64,000 nt of DNA from Butyricimonas sp. Marseille-P3923 (GTDB lineage: Bacteria; Bacteroidota; Bacteroidia; Bacteroidales; Marinifilaceae). The stretch is taken from positions 1,178,001 through 1,242,000 of the forward strand of contig NZ_FXXL01000006.1 of NCBI RefSeq assembly GCF_900184685.1, written 5' to 3'. The notes under the pieces are model-generated. The model did not search any database. It worked only from the letters and a program-made list of their open reading frames with translations, and had not been told where the DNA came from. Numbering within the stretch: the stretch's first letter is position 1; every line of letters begins with the position of its first letter. The position numbers and the translations under genes are program-made. Below, one piece after another: positions 8,199 through 16,520 of this stretch.

Positions 8199-9329
8199 AT
8201 GGAAACGATAAAACGAATACTTGAAGATCGGATTGTAGAACGGATAACGCCCGGTAAGGCTATATTGATTTTTGGCGCTCGACGTGTGGGTAAGACGATT
8301 CTCATGCGTAAGTTGGTAGACAATTATCCCGGACGAGCGATGATGCTGAACGGGGAGGATTTTGACACATTGGCTCTGTTGGAAAATCGTACCATAGCGA
8401 ACTATCGTCATTTGCTGGAAGGAGTAGAATTGCTTGCTATTGATGAGGCACAGAACATTCCTTATATCGGCAATATACTAAAACTGATCGTGGATGAAGT
8501 CGATGGTATCCGTGTGTTGGCAAGTGCGTCATCATCATTTGACTTGCTTAATAAGACCGGGGAGCCATTGGTCGGTCGGGGTACACAGTTTTTGCTTACG
8601 CCTTTTTCCCAGCGTGAAATAGCACAGACGGAAACGGCACTGGATACTCGCCGGAATCTGGAGGCACGCTTGATCTACGGTTCGTATCCGGAGGTAGTGA
8701 TGGCTGATAGTTTTGAATGTAAGACAGATTACCTGCGTGATATCGTCAGTGCTTATCTGTTGAAGGATATTCTAACTATTGACGGCTTGAAGAATTCTAA
8801 TAAAATGAGAGAGTTGCTTCGGCTCGTTGCCTTTCAATTGGGGTGCGAAGTTTCTTATGAAGAACTGGAAAAACAACTTGGCATGAGCAAGACTACAGTA
8901 GAGAAGTATCTCGATCTGCTGGAAAAAGTGTTTGTCGTGTATCGCTTGGGAGCCTATTCCCGCAATTTGCGCAAGGAAGTGACTAAAGCCGGGAAATGGT
9001 ACTTTTATGACAATGGTATTCGGAATGCTATTATCGGGAATTTTTCGCCTTTGGCTATCCGGCAGGATGCCGGTGCGCTTTGGGAAAATTACTTGATAGG
9101 AGAACGACGAAAGAGGAGTTTGAATGACGGAACAGGGAAAGAGTTCTATTTTTGGCGCACTTATGACAAGCAAGAGATAGATTTAATAGAAGTGCACGCC
9201 GAGCAACTTACCGCCTTGGAGATCAAGTGGGGAAACAAAATGCCTCCTGTGCCGAAAGCCTTCGGGGAAGCATACCCTCACGCGGAGTATCACGTGGTGA
9301 ACAGGGATAATTATTTGGAATTCGTGTAA
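8199..9329 (+). CDS. AAA_14 / DUF4143 ATP-binding protein
   Basis: The 376 residues contain an AAA_14 ATPase core with Walker A GARRVGKT near residue 28 and Walker B ELLAIDEAQ near residue 82, then the DUF4143 C-terminal domain, which includes KWYFYDNGIRNAI, GALWENYLI and FYFWRTYDKQEIDLIEV. The last segment looks like a PD-(D/E)XK nuclease-fold core (E-ID...E-K). The family is very common and often multicopy in Bacteroidetes; its role is not established. It is single-transcribed and preceded by the 14-bp direct repeats at 8110-8156. A second, broken member follows on the opposite strand. Confidence 0.9.
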   Translation: METIKRILEDRIVERITPGKAILIFGARRVGKTILMRKLVDNYPGRAMMLNGEDFDTLALLENRTIANYRHLLEGVELLAIDEAQNIPYIGNILKLIVDEVDGIRVLASASSSFDLLNKTGEPLVGRGTQFLLTPFSQREIAQTETALDTRRNLEARLIYGSYPEVVMADSFECKTDYLRDIVSAYLLKDILTIDGLKNSNKMRELLRLVAFQLGCEVSYEELEKQLGMSKTTVEKYLDLLEKVFVVYRLGAYSRNLRKEVTKAGKWYFYDNGIRNAIIGNFSPLAIRQDAGALWENYLIGERRKRSLNDGTGKEFYFWRTYDKQEIDLIEVHAEQLTALEIKWGNKMPPVPKAFGEAYPHAEYHVVNRDNYLEFV

Positions 9330-9333
9330 GCGG

Positions 9334-10474
9334 TTAAATAATTTGTCTTTTCCAGAGTTTATGCAAAAAATCGGTTGCCGGTAAAATTTCTACACCGTTC
9401 ATGACGCGTGGGGTGCGATCGAGTGACACGACGATTAGGCGCGCCTCGGGATGTTCCTCGCTAAAAGCTTTTAATCCTTTCAAGTGGCGGGATTGTACTT
9501 CTTCCGTGGATTTGATTTCAATAGCAATTTTGGCATCTCCCAGTATCGCGTCCACCTCGTAGCCGGATGTCGTGCGCCAATAAGATAGGGTATTGGTATT
9601 GTCAGTGTACCCGAGGTAAGCGATGAGTTCTTGAATGATGAGATGTTCAAAAGCATGCCCGAAATCGACGGAGCCGGGAGCTAGTTCATGACGTTTTGTT
9701 AGATAATTGACAATCCCCACGTCGAAATAATAGAATTTTGGAGATTGTATTAATCGTCTTTTGATGGCTTTCGCGTATGCCGGAATCATATATCCCAACA
9801 TGGTTTCGGATAGAATGGAGAAATATTCTTTTATCGTGGGTGCGCTAACACCTGCATCGGTGGCAATGTTGTTATAATTGACAATTTCCCCGTTTGTAAG
9901 AGCTGCAATTTCAAGGAAACGGCTGAATGAATTCAAGTTTCTTGTTAGTGCTTCCGCTCGTATCTCTTCTTGTAAATAGTCGCCAATGTATGCTTGTAGG
10001 CGTTTATGCGGGTTTTCTATTAAATAATGTCTGGGAAGCATACCGTTGTTGACAGCGCGTATCAGATTGAAGTCGGGGAGTTCCTCGCTAACAAAGGGGT
10101 AGAGTACGTTTCGCACGGCACGTCCCCCTAGTAGATTTGCTCCGCTTCGTTTTAGTTTTCGTGCACTTGACCCGCATAATATGAAACGAATGCCCCGATT
10201 GGTGATAAGCCAATGCACTTCATCCAATAGTTCCGGAACTTTCTGTACTTCATCTATAATGACTAAGTCCGATTCTCCGGATAACATAAAGTTCCTCCCG
10301 TAAAAGTGACGGACGACGGTGTAAACGTTCGAATTCATCTGCTTTTAGCAGGTCGTAATATTTTGCTTCGGGAAATAAACTATTTAGCAATGTACTTTTC
10401 CCCGTTTGTCGTGCTCCCCATAGGAAAATGCTTTCTGTTTTAGCATCGTCTAGTTTTAAGTATCTTGTTATCAT
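9334..10474 (-). pseudogene. AAA / DUF4143 ATP-binding protein, frameshifted
   Basis: A second DUF4143 ATPase, split into two frames. The first frame gives MITRYLKLDDAKTESIF, Walker A GARQTGKS and LLKADEFERLHRRPSLLREEL. The second frame resumes with MLSGESDLVIIDEVQKVPELL (Walker B) and runs to the end, including FKYYFD-type DUF4143 motifs and the VDAILGDAKIAIEIKS nuclease-like core. The junction is a TTT run (AAA at 10288-10290 on the plus strand); removing one T joins the frames as EELMLSGES. The Walker A and B motifs are therefore separated, and the protein should be inactive unless frameshifting occurs. It converges on the intact paralogue with 4 bp between stops. Confidence 0.8.
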
Positions 10475-10483
10475 TGTATAGTG

Positions 10484-10576
10484 CTTTAGAAAATCATGAA
10501 AATCTAAAGTACAACTTTAGAAAATCATGAAAATCTAAAGTATAACTTTGGAAAATCATGAAAATCTAAAGCACAA
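10484..10576 (-). repeat. Three tandem 31-bp repeats upstream of the broken DUF4143 gene
   Basis: Three near-identical 31-bp units (10484-10514, 10515-10545, 10546-10576) each contain CTTTAGA and its complement TCTAAAG around a TCATGA centre. A partial fourth unit follows. The 31-bp period places the dyads on one face of the helix, as expected of an iterated operator. The array begins 9 bp upstream of the start codon. Confidence 0.8.
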
Positions 10577-10639
10577 CTTTTGATTTTCACAAAACAAAGA
10601 TATGGAATTTTCTATTTTCTGTGACATTTTCTGTGACAT

Positions 10640-11338
10640 TTATTCGGAATCTTCCTCCGTTTCCTTTTTGGGTTTCCCCTCGACGATGATGACGATTTCG
10701 CCTTTTACACCTTTTTCGGTGAAGTGTGTGATTAGTTCTTTGAGAGTACCCCGCTGGAAGTCCTCGAAGAGTTTGCTGATCTCGCGGGCAACACAGGCAT
10801 GGCGGCTTTCTCCGAAAAATTCAGCCATTTGCTCTAACGCTTTGACAAGGCGGAAAGGGGATTCGTAGAAAATCATCGTGCGGTCTTCCTCGGCGAGGGA
10901 GATGAGTTTTTTTTGCCGTCCTTTCTTTTGCGGCAGGAATCCCTCGAAGCAGAAACGGTCGCAGGGAAGCCCCGAATTGACGAGGGCGGGCACGAAGGCA
11001 GTTGCCCCGGGCAGACATTCGGTTTCTATACCTTGCTCTATACAGGTACGGACGAGCAGGAAGCCGGGATCGGAGATACCGGGTGTGCCCGCGTCACTGA
11101 TCAAGGCGACGTCCTCTCCGCGGGCGATGCGTTCGGCGATGCGGCTCACTTGCTGGTGCTCGTTGAACTTGTGGTGCGAGAGCAGAGGGGTGTTGATCTC
11201 GTAATGCTTGAGCAATTTCGCGGATGTGCGGGTGTCCTCGGCAAGCACGAGAGGTACTTCTTTTAATATACGGAGTGCTCTTAGCGTGATGTCTTCAAGG
11301 TTGCCGACGGGGGTAGGGATAAGGTACAGTTTTGCCAT
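10640..11338 (-). CDS. rsmI: 16S rRNA (cytidine1402-2'-O)-methyltransferase RsmI
   Basis: The 232 residues from the ATG at 11338 start MAKLYLIPTPVGNLEDITLRAL, the hallmark N-terminus of RsmI. The tetrapyrrole-methylase fold motifs follow: LAEDTRTSAKLLKHY, LISDAGTPGISDPG, LPGATAFVPALVNSGLP and FYESPFRL. RsmI uses SAM to 2'-O-methylate C1402 in the decoding centre. The frame extends upstream to 11389, but that part (LETSLSIFNFQFSNY) is only a translated heptad array, so 11338 is preferred. Confidence 0.95.
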   Translation of the reverse strand: MAKLYLIPTPVGNLEDITLRALRILKEVPLVLAEDTRTSAKLLKHYEINTPLLSHHKFNEHQQVSRIAERIARGEDVALISDAGTPGISDPGFLLVRTCIEQGIETECLPGATAFVPALVNSGLPCDRFCFEGFLPQKKGRQKKLISLAEEDRTMIFYESPFRLVKALEQMAEFFGESRHACVAREISKLFEDFQRGTLKELITHFTEKGVKGEIVIIVEGKPKKETEEDSE

Positions 11339-11340
11339 AT

Positions 11341-11385
11341 AATTTGAAAATTGAAAGTTGAAAATTGAAAGTGAGGTTTCAAGAT
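11341..11385. repeat. ATTTTCA heptad array at the rsmI start
   Basis: On the minus strand this is a run of ATTTTCA/ACTTTCA heptads ending 2 bp before the rsmI start codon. It is the same family as 48837-48861, 49560-49597 and 50202-50235. Confidence 0.75.
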
Positions 11386-11558
11386 TCAACGATTTAATAT
11401 CCGCAAAGGTAGGAATATATCTATGATTTTATTCATAATTTGACGATATTTCTCTTTTAGAGAGGAGATGCCCGCCGAGTGTTTGGGGTGATTTACAGAG
11501 ATTTGGGAACGTAAATATCGCTAAAAGCGTGTGTTAGTGAAAAAAAAATAGTGATTTC

Positions 11559-11589
11559 TTTGGTTGGAATGAAATTTGCCGTATATTTG
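11559..11589 (+). promoter_or_regulatory. Promoter of the tRNA-Glu cluster
   Basis: A -33 TTTG (11559-11562) and a -7 TATATTTG (11582-11589) are separated by 19 bp, the standard Bacteroidetes primary-sigma spacing. The first tRNA starts 20 bp downstream of the -7 box. Confidence 0.7.
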
Positions 11590-11609
11590 CAACCGCTAAA
11601 GCAAAATAT

Positions 11610-11681
11610 GGTCCGTTCGTCTAGGGGCTAGGACGCAAGATTCTCATTCTTGTAACACGGGTTCGATTCCCGTACGGACTA
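11610..11681 (+). tRNA. tRNA-Glu (anticodon CTC)
   Basis: A 72-nt cloverleaf. The acceptor GGTCCGT pairs with ACGGACT and the T-stem is ACGGG/CCCGT with loop TTCGATT. The anticodon stem is CAAGA/TCTTG with loop TTCTCAT, giving anticodon CTC. No CCA is encoded. It differs from the next two copies at the anticodon wobble base and one D-loop base. Confidence 0.92.
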
Positions 11682-11709
11682 CAAAGCTGATAATAATCGG
11701 CTTAGCGAT

Positions 11710-11781
11710 GGTCCGTTCGTCTAGGGGTTAGGACGCAAGATTTTCATTCTTGTAACACGGGTTCGATTCCCGTACGGACTA
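11710..11781 (+). tRNA. tRNA-Glu (anticodon TTC), copy 1
   Basis: The same cloverleaf as the preceding gene but with anticodon loop TTTTCAT, giving anticodon TTC. CCA is not encoded. Confidence 0.93.
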
Positions 11782-11805
11782 CCGAGAAGGTAGTGGATAT
11801 TTAAT

Positions 11806-11877
11806 GGTCCGTTCGTCTAGGGGTTAGGACGCAAGATTTTCATTCTTGTAACACGGGTTCGATTCCCGTACGGACTA
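11806..11877 (+). tRNA. tRNA-Glu (anticodon TTC), copy 2
   Basis: Identical to the copy at 11710-11781. It is followed 28 bp later by rpsT, with which it may be co-transcribed. Confidence 0.93.
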
Positions 11878-11905
11878 CAAAGTTGAATTAAATTAATTTG
11901 TAGAG

Positions 11906-12157
11906 ATGGCAAATCATCAATCATCAGAAAAAAGAATACGGCAGAGCGAGAAGAGAAAATTACATAATCGTTACTACGCTAAAACTGCTAGAAATGCCGT
12001 TAGGAAACTACGTGCGTTGACTGAGAAAGAGGCTGCAGCAGATTTGTTACCGAAAGTTTCATCTATGTTAGATAAGCTTGCGAAAAAGAATATTATCCAC
12101 AAAAACAAAGCTGCAAACTTGAAATCGAAGTTGGCTTTGCACGTGAATAAGCTGTAA
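11906..12157 (+). CDS. rpsT: 30S ribosomal protein bS20
   Basis: The 83-residue, lysine/arginine-rich protein starts [26 protein letters not shown] and continues [12 protein letters not shown]...[22 protein letters not shown], the typical bS20 helical bundle that binds 16S rRNA. Length and both ends fit the family. It sits directly behind the tRNA-Glu cluster and is followed by a terminator hairpin at 12227-12258. Confidence 0.97.
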   Translation: MANHQSSEKRIRQSEKRKLHNRYYAKTARNAVRKLRALTEKEAAADLLPKVSSMLDKLAKKNIIHKNKAANLKSKLALHVNKL

Positions 12158-12226
12158 TTTCAATAGACATAAGATATTAGGGTAATAGGTCTTGAGCTTG
12201 TTACCTTTATTTTTTATGTGTCGGGT

Positions 12227-12258
12227 AATCTTGAGAATTTATTCTTAAGATTTTTTTT
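12227..12258 (+). terminator. Rho-independent terminator after rpsT
   Basis: AATCTTGAGAAT pairs with ATTCTTAAGATT (one G-T wobble) around a TT loop, followed by a run of T. Confidence 0.75.
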
Positions 12259-12261
12259 ATT

Positions 12262-12999
12262 TTGAAAAAAAATGGTTACATTACCGGCTGTAAAGATAAG
12301 GTTATGGCTGGAGAATATATTCCTATTTCCTCGTGGGCGGAGGATGATAAGCCCCGGGAAAAGATGTTGGCGAACGGCGTCGCCACGCTTTCCACAAATG
12401 AGTTGCTCGCTATCCTGTTGCGATCGGGAAGCGGCGGGGAGTCTGCTCTTGATCTTGCCCGGCGTATGCTGGCGGATTGCAATAATGACTTGAATACTTT
12501 GGCGCGCTTGTCCGTGACGGATTTCATGAACCGTTACAGGGGAGTGGGCATGGCAAAAGCAGCCTCGATTATCGCCGCGGTGGAGATCGGGCGGCGCAGA
12601 GCGTTGGCTGCCGCCCGAGAAGAGCCCGTGCTGACGACAAGCCGGGATCTGTATGACTATCTGCAACCGCTCATCGGGGATTTGGATCACGAGGAGTTCT
12701 GGGTGGTTACCCTTTCGAGTGCCTGTCGGATAAAGTCATGTGAACGTTTGTTCTCCGGAGGTATGGAAAACACGATTATCGATATCCGGATGGTGTTCCG
12801 GAAAGTGTTGGAAGCCAAAGCGTGTTCTATCGTTATCGCACACAACCACCCTAGCGGTAACAATCGTCCGAGTCCGCAGGATATTGCTCTGACGAAAAAG
12901 ATTCAGGAAGCGGGAAGGTTGTTGGATATCATTCTGCTTGATCATATTATCGTTTGCCCCGATCGATATTATAGTTTCGCGGATAATGGGATGTTGTGA
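12262..12999 (+). CDS. radC: RadC family protein (JAB/MPN domain)
   Basis: The 245 residues have an N-terminal helix-hairpin-helix region (LSTNELLAILLRSGSGGESALDLARRML ... FMNRYRGVGMAKAASIIAAVEIGRR) and a C-terminal JAB/MPN domain with the metal-binding HxHPSG motif (AHNHPSGNNRPSPQDI). RadC is historically named as a DNA-repair protein, but its biochemical role is unsettled. Translation may start here or at the in-frame ATG at 12304 (MAGEYIPISSWAEDDKP), which is nearer the usual family start. The gene is followed by an ATTTTAG heptad array. Confidence 0.92.
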   Translation: MKKNGYITGCKDKVMAGEYIPISSWAEDDKPREKMLANGVATLSTNELLAILLRSGSGGESALDLARRMLADCNNDLNTLARLSVTDFMNRYRGVGMAKAASIIAAVEIGRRRALAAAREEPVLTTSRDLYDYLQPLIGDLDHEEFWVVTLSSACRIKSCERLFSGGMENTIIDIRMVFRKVLEAKACSIVIAHNHPSGNNRPSPQDIALTKKIQEAGRLLDIILLDHIIVCPDRYYSFADNGML

Positions 13000-13034
13000 A
13001 TTTTAGATTTGATGATTTTAGATTTTAGATTGAG
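13000..13034. repeat. ATTTTAG heptad array after radC
   Basis: A short run of TTTTAGATTTGATGATTTTAG-like heptads directly after the radC stop. It belongs to the same family as 48794-48822, 49526-49555 and 50145-50188. Confidence 0.6.
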
Positions 13035-13056
13035 GGCGTAAATCACTTAATTGTTA

Positions 13057-13064
13057 TATCTTTG
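13057..13064 (+). promoter_or_regulatory. Candidate -7 box upstream of grpE (TATCTTTG)
   Basis: It matches TAnnTTTG exactly. The nearest TTG lies about 24 bp upstream, slightly too far. If used, the palindrome at 13078-13114 would lie in the 5' leader. Confidence 0.5.
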
Positions 13065-13077
13065 TGGCAGCATATTG

Positions 13078-13114
13078 TGCCACATTGACACTCGTTTTGT
13101 TTGTCAATGTGGCA
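13078..13114 (+). promoter_or_regulatory. Perfect 13-bp inverted repeat upstream of grpE-dnaJ
   Basis: TGCCACATTGACA at 13078-13090 is exactly complemented by TGTCAATGTGGCA at 13102-13114, with an 11-bp spacer. It may be a regulator-binding operator or an RNA hairpin controlling the chaperone operon. Confidence 0.65.
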
Positions 13115-13124
13115 TGTTGACTTG

Positions 13125-13142
13125 TTGGCAGGGATTTTGCTT
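13125..13142 (+). promoter_or_regulatory. Possible sigma-54 promoter of grpE-dnaJ
   Basis: TTGGCAGGGATTTTGCTT fits the -24/-12 pattern TTGGCACG-N4-TTGC, with the GG and GC dinucleotides separated by the required 10 bp. The predicted start site gives a leader of about 37 nt to grpE. One base (G for C) departs from the consensus. Confidence 0.4.
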
Positions 13143-13188
13143 GAAAAAAGTAGCTTAATTTGTTTATTCATAAAAAAATATATACGAT

Positions 13189-13758
13189 ATGTCAGAAGAG
13201 AAGAGAGCGACTCACGAGGAAGAACTGGAGGAGTCACAGAATGTTGAGAATGAGGTAGAAGAAAAGTCTCACAAGAAGAAAGAGGATAAATCTTGCAAAA
13301 AGGAAGAGAGTAAATTGGAAGAGTTGGGACAAAAGCTGGCGGAGATGAATGACAAATATCTGCGGTTGTCGGCGGAATTTGATAATTACCGGAAACGTAC
13401 TTTGAAAGAGAAAATGGAATTGACGAAGAGTGCCGGGGAGCAGATATTGACAAATATTCTGCCTGTGGTGGATAACTTCGAGAGAGCCTTGAAGAGTATG
13501 AGCGTGTCAAAGGATGTGGCAGCCTTGAAAGAAGGGGTGGATTTGATCTATGCTAATTTCAAGACGTTCCTAACGCAAAACGGTGTAAAGGAGATCGAGA
13601 CGGACGGGGTGGATTTCAACACGGATATTCACGAGGCTGTGACCACTATTCCCGCACCGACTCCCGAATTGAAGGGGAAAGTGCTGGATTGTATCGAGAA
13701 AGGATATTATTTGAACGATAAGGTGATGCGTTTCGCGAAAGTGGTTGTAGGCGAATAA
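13189..13758 (+). CDS. grpE: Nucleotide exchange factor GrpE
   Basis: The 189 residues begin with an acidic, charged coiled-coil N-terminus and continue into KYLRLSAEFDNYRKRTLKEK, ILPVVDNFERAL and VDFNTDIHEAVTTIPAPTPELKGKVLDCIEKGYYLNDKVMRFAKVVVGE, the GrpE signature region. GrpE releases ADP from DnaK. It is followed 17 bp later by dnaJ; dnaK is not in this window. Confidence 0.96.
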   Translation: MSEEKRATHEEELEESQNVENEVEEKSHKKKEDKSCKKEESKLEELGQKLAEMNDKYLRLSAEFDNYRKRTLKEKMELTKSAGEQILTNILPVVDNFERALKSMSVSKDVAALKEGVDLIYANFKTFLTQNGVKEIETDGVDFNTDIHEAVTTIPAPTPELKGKVLDCIEKGYYLNDKVMRFAKVVVGE

Positions 13759-13775
13759 ATTAAGATTGCGTGGTA

Positions 13776-14924
13776 ATGGAAAAGAGAGATTATTATGAAG
13801 TGTTGGGCGTGTCTAAAAATGCCGATGTTACCGAAATAAAAAAAGCGTATCGCAAATTGGCATTGAAGTATCATCCGGATAAGAACCCGGGTGACAAGGA
13901 GGCAGAGGAGAAGTTCAAGGAGGCAGCCGAGGCGTACGATGTGTTGAGCAATGACGATAAAAGGCGCCGTTACGACCAGTTCGGACACGCCGGGATGGGT
14001 GGTGCCGGTGGTTTCGGAGGTGGAGGTATGAGCATGGATGATATCTTCTCTCATTTTGGGGATATCTTTAGTGGAATGGGCGGTTTTGGCGGCTTCAGCG
14101 GTTTCGGCGGGGGCGGACGTTCAGCCCGTAGGGTGAACCGGGGTACGAATCTGCGGGTGAAGGTGAAATTGAACCTGCAAGAAGTAGCTACCGGAGTTGA
14201 AAAGAAAATTAAAGTGAAAAAATACGTGGCTTGCCAGCATTGTAGCGGCACGGGTGCGAAAGACGGGAAGTCTTTCACTACTTGCTCGACCTGTAACGGT
14301 TCGGGACAGGTTACCCGAGTGCAGAATACAATTCTTGGTGCCATGCAGACGACTTCCACCTGTCCCACTTGCGAGGGTGAAGGAAAGATTATCAACGAGA
14401 AGTGTACCTATTGTAACGGAGAGGGCGTGTTGTTGTCGGAAGAGGTGATCACGATTAATATTCCGGCAGGGGTGGCAGAAGGGATGCAGCTGTCATTGGG
14501 CGGTAAAGGCAATGCTGCCCGTCGCGGAGGTGTGAATGGAGATTTGATTGTGCTGGTGGAAGAAGACGAGCATCCTGATCTGGTAAGGGACGGCAATGAT
14601 TTGTTGTATAACGTGTTTATCGGTTACCCCGAAGCGGTTTTGGGAGAAACGGTAGAGATTCCGACGATAGAGGGCAAGGTGAAAGTGAAAATAGAGGCAG
14701 GAACTCAACCGGGTAAAATATTGCGTTTGCGCGGAAAAGGTTTGCCGGACGTGAACGGGTACGGGAAAGGTGACCTGTTGGCGAAGGTGAACGTGTGGAT
14801 TCCGAAGAACTTGTCGAAAGACGAGAAAAAGTTAGTGGAGAAAATGAAAGAAACGACCGGATTCAAGCCCGGAAGTAATGACAAGAAAAGCATATTCTCC
14901 AAGATGAAGGATTTTTTTGAATAG
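13776..14924 (+). CDS. dnaJ: Chaperone protein DnaJ
   Basis: The 382 residues from [12 protein letters not shown] contain a J domain with HPD ([11 protein letters not shown]), then a G/F-rich linker at about 75-115. The four zinc-finger repeats are [24 protein letters not shown] and CTYCNGEG, and the C-terminal substrate-binding domain follows. DnaJ delivers clients to DnaK and stimulates its ATPase. The frame also has an ATG two codons upstream at 13770; the [10 protein letters not shown] start is standard. It is co-operonic with grpE and probably with oxyR, which starts 9 bp later. Confidence 0.97.
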   Translation: MEKRDYYEVLGVSKNADVTEIKKAYRKLALKYHPDKNPGDKEAEEKFKEAAEAYDVLSNDDKRRRYDQFGHAGMGGAGGFGGGGMSMDDIFSHFGDIFSGMGGFGGFSGFGGGGRSARRVNRGTNLRVKVKLNLQEVATGVEKKIKVKKYVACQHCSGTGAKDGKSFTTCSTCNGSGQVTRVQNTILGAMQTTSTCPTCEGEGKIINEKCTYCNGEGVLLSEEVITINIPAGVAEGMQLSLGGKGNAARRGGVNGDLIVLVEEDEHPDLVRDGNDLLYNVFIGYPEAVLGETVEIPTIEGKVKVKIEAGTQPGKILRLRGKGLPDVNGYGKGDLLAKVNVWIPKNLSKDEKKLVEKMKETTGFKPGSNDKKSIFSKMKDFFE

Positions 14925-14933
14925 AACAAATTT

Positions 14934-15878
14934 ATGATTACACTGACACAACTGGAATATATTGTAGCCGTTGACGAGCATCGGCATTTTGCCACGGCAG
15001 CGGATAGTTGCTTCGTGACACAGCCGACGCTGAGTATGCAAATCAAAAAGTTGGAAGACGATCTCGGTGTAATCATTTTTGACAGGAGCCGACAACCGGT
15101 GGTGCCCACGGATATCGGGGCAAAACTGATCGCTCAGGCACGGACGGTTTTATCGGCGACACAAAGAATAAAAGAAATTATCAACGAGGAAAAACAGGAG
15201 GTGGCAGGCTCTTTGAAGATCGGGATTATTCCCACGTTGGCCCCCTACCTGTTACCTATTTTTATAGGGGATTATATCCGCCGTTATCCAGCCGTGAAGG
15301 TCGAGGTTGAGGAGTTGGTATCCGAAGAGATTATCAAGCGATTGAAACGGGACACGTTGGACGCGGGTATTTTTGTTACGCCTTTCCATGACGAGAAGAT
15401 CGTGGAACGCCCCGTCTTTTATGAAGAAATGATGATCTACGCTCACGCCGGTCATGAACTTTTGAAGAAGAAAGACGTAGAAATACAGGATATCGCCACT
15501 CCCGATATATGGATGCTGGGTGACGGTCATTGTTTTCGCGATCAAGTGGTGAACTTGTGCGATATGCACGACACGCAGCACAAGAACCTGCCCTTTGATT
15601 TCGAGAGCAATTCGTTGGAAACATTGATGAAGATCGTGGATAGGGAAGGCGGTTTTACTTTAATCCCGGAACTGGCATTGTTGTATATGACGGAGGAGAA
15701 AAAAAAGCAAGTTCGTTCGTTCACGACCTATAAGCCTTTGCGGGAGGTGAGCGTCATTTATTCGCGCCACTACACGAAGCAGAAGTTGATAGACCTGCTT
15801 TGCGAGGATATCAAACAGGTGGTCCCCCCGGGAATGTTGAAGAAGGAAAGAGGGAGGATCGTCGAATGGAAAAAATAA
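14934..15878 (+). CDS. oxyR: Hydrogen-peroxide-responsive LysR-type regulator OxyR
   Basis: The 314 residues have an N-terminal LysR winged helix (MITLTQLEYIVAVDEHRHFATAADSCFVTQPTLSMQIKKLE) and a C-terminal LysR substrate-binding fold. The OxyR redox signature GDGHCFRDQVVNLC is present with Cys200 and Cys209, the same nine-residue spacing as Cys199/Cys208 of E. coli OxyR. It should sense peroxide by disulfide formation and activate antioxidant genes. Placement right behind grpE-dnaJ suggests joint stress control. Confidence 0.92.
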   Translation: MITLTQLEYIVAVDEHRHFATAADSCFVTQPTLSMQIKKLEDDLGVIIFDRSRQPVVPTDIGAKLIAQARTVLSATQRIKEIINEEKQEVAGSLKIGIIPTLAPYLLPIFIGDYIRRYPAVKVEVEELVSEEIIKRLKRDTLDAGIFVTPFHDEKIVERPVFYEEMMIYAHAGHELLKKKDVEIQDIATPDIWMLGDGHCFRDQVVNLCDMHDTQHKNLPFDFESNSLETLMKIVDREGGFTLIPELALLYMTEEKKKQVRSFTTYKPLREVSVIYSRHYTKQKLIDLLCEDIKQVVPPGMLKKERGRIVEWKK

Positions 15879-15901
15879 GATAAATGTAATACCCTAAGAA
15901 G

Positions 15902-16477
15902 ATGGATAGTATCAAGAAGAGTTTTTTAGAGGCACAGCAGGTGTTGGCTGATTTTGTGGCGGATGACGAGAAGTTGAAACAGGTCGGGTTGGCAGCCGAG
16001 ATATTATCCCGGATTCTGAAAAGCGGCGGTAAGGTGATTAGCTGCGGTAATGGCGGTTCCATGAGTGACGCCATGCATTTCGCGGAAGAACTTACAGGAC
16101 GCTTCAGGGGTGACCGCCCGGCATTGCCTGCCGTGGCGATTTCCGACCCGACGCACTTGACGTGTGTAGCGAATGACTTCGGTTTTGATTATGTGTTTTC
16201 CCGGTACGTGGAGGCGCACGGGAAAGCGGGAGATGTCCTGCTGGCTATCAGCACGTCCGGTAATTCGGCAAATGTCGTGAATGCCGTGAATACAGCGCAT
16301 GATCGGGGAATGCTGGTGATCGGGCTGACAGGTAAGGACGGCGGTAAGATGAAGAATTTATGCGATGTGAATATTTGTGTCCCGTGGAATGGTTATTCCG
16401 ACCGGATACAGGAGATTCATATCAAGATTATTCACATCTTGATAGAACAGATCGAGTTGCATTTGTTCGGTGAATAG
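15902..16477 (+). CDS. gmhA: Phosphoheptose isomerase (SIS domain)
   Basis: The 191 residues form one SIS domain with the GmhA motifs [64 protein letters not shown] and [13 protein letters not shown]. GmhA converts sedoheptulose 7-phosphate to D-glycero-D-manno-heptose 7-phosphate for LPS core synthesis. It lies 23 bp downstream of oxyR and 43 bp upstream of ppa. Confidence 0.93.
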   Translation: MDSIKKSFLEAQQVLADFVADDEKLKQVGLAAEILSRILKSGGKVISCGNGGSMSDAMHFAEELTGRFRGDRPALPAVAISDPTHLTCVANDFGFDYVFSRYVEAHGKAGDVLLAISTSGNSANVVNAVNTAHDRGMLVIGLTGKDGGKMKNLCDVNICVPWNGYSDRIQEIHIKIIHILIEQIELHLFGE

Positions 16478-16520
16478 ATATAAAGGTGTATGACACATAT
16501 TTTTTTTAAACGAAATAGTT

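Noticed and set aside
10484-10576. Tandem 31-bp repeats considered as a CRISPR array
   Set aside because: The units are directly adjacent without spacers and no cas genes are present.
13043-13510. 155-residue minus-strand open frame over grpE
   Set aside because: Antisense of grpE, Ser/Pro-rich with no motif.
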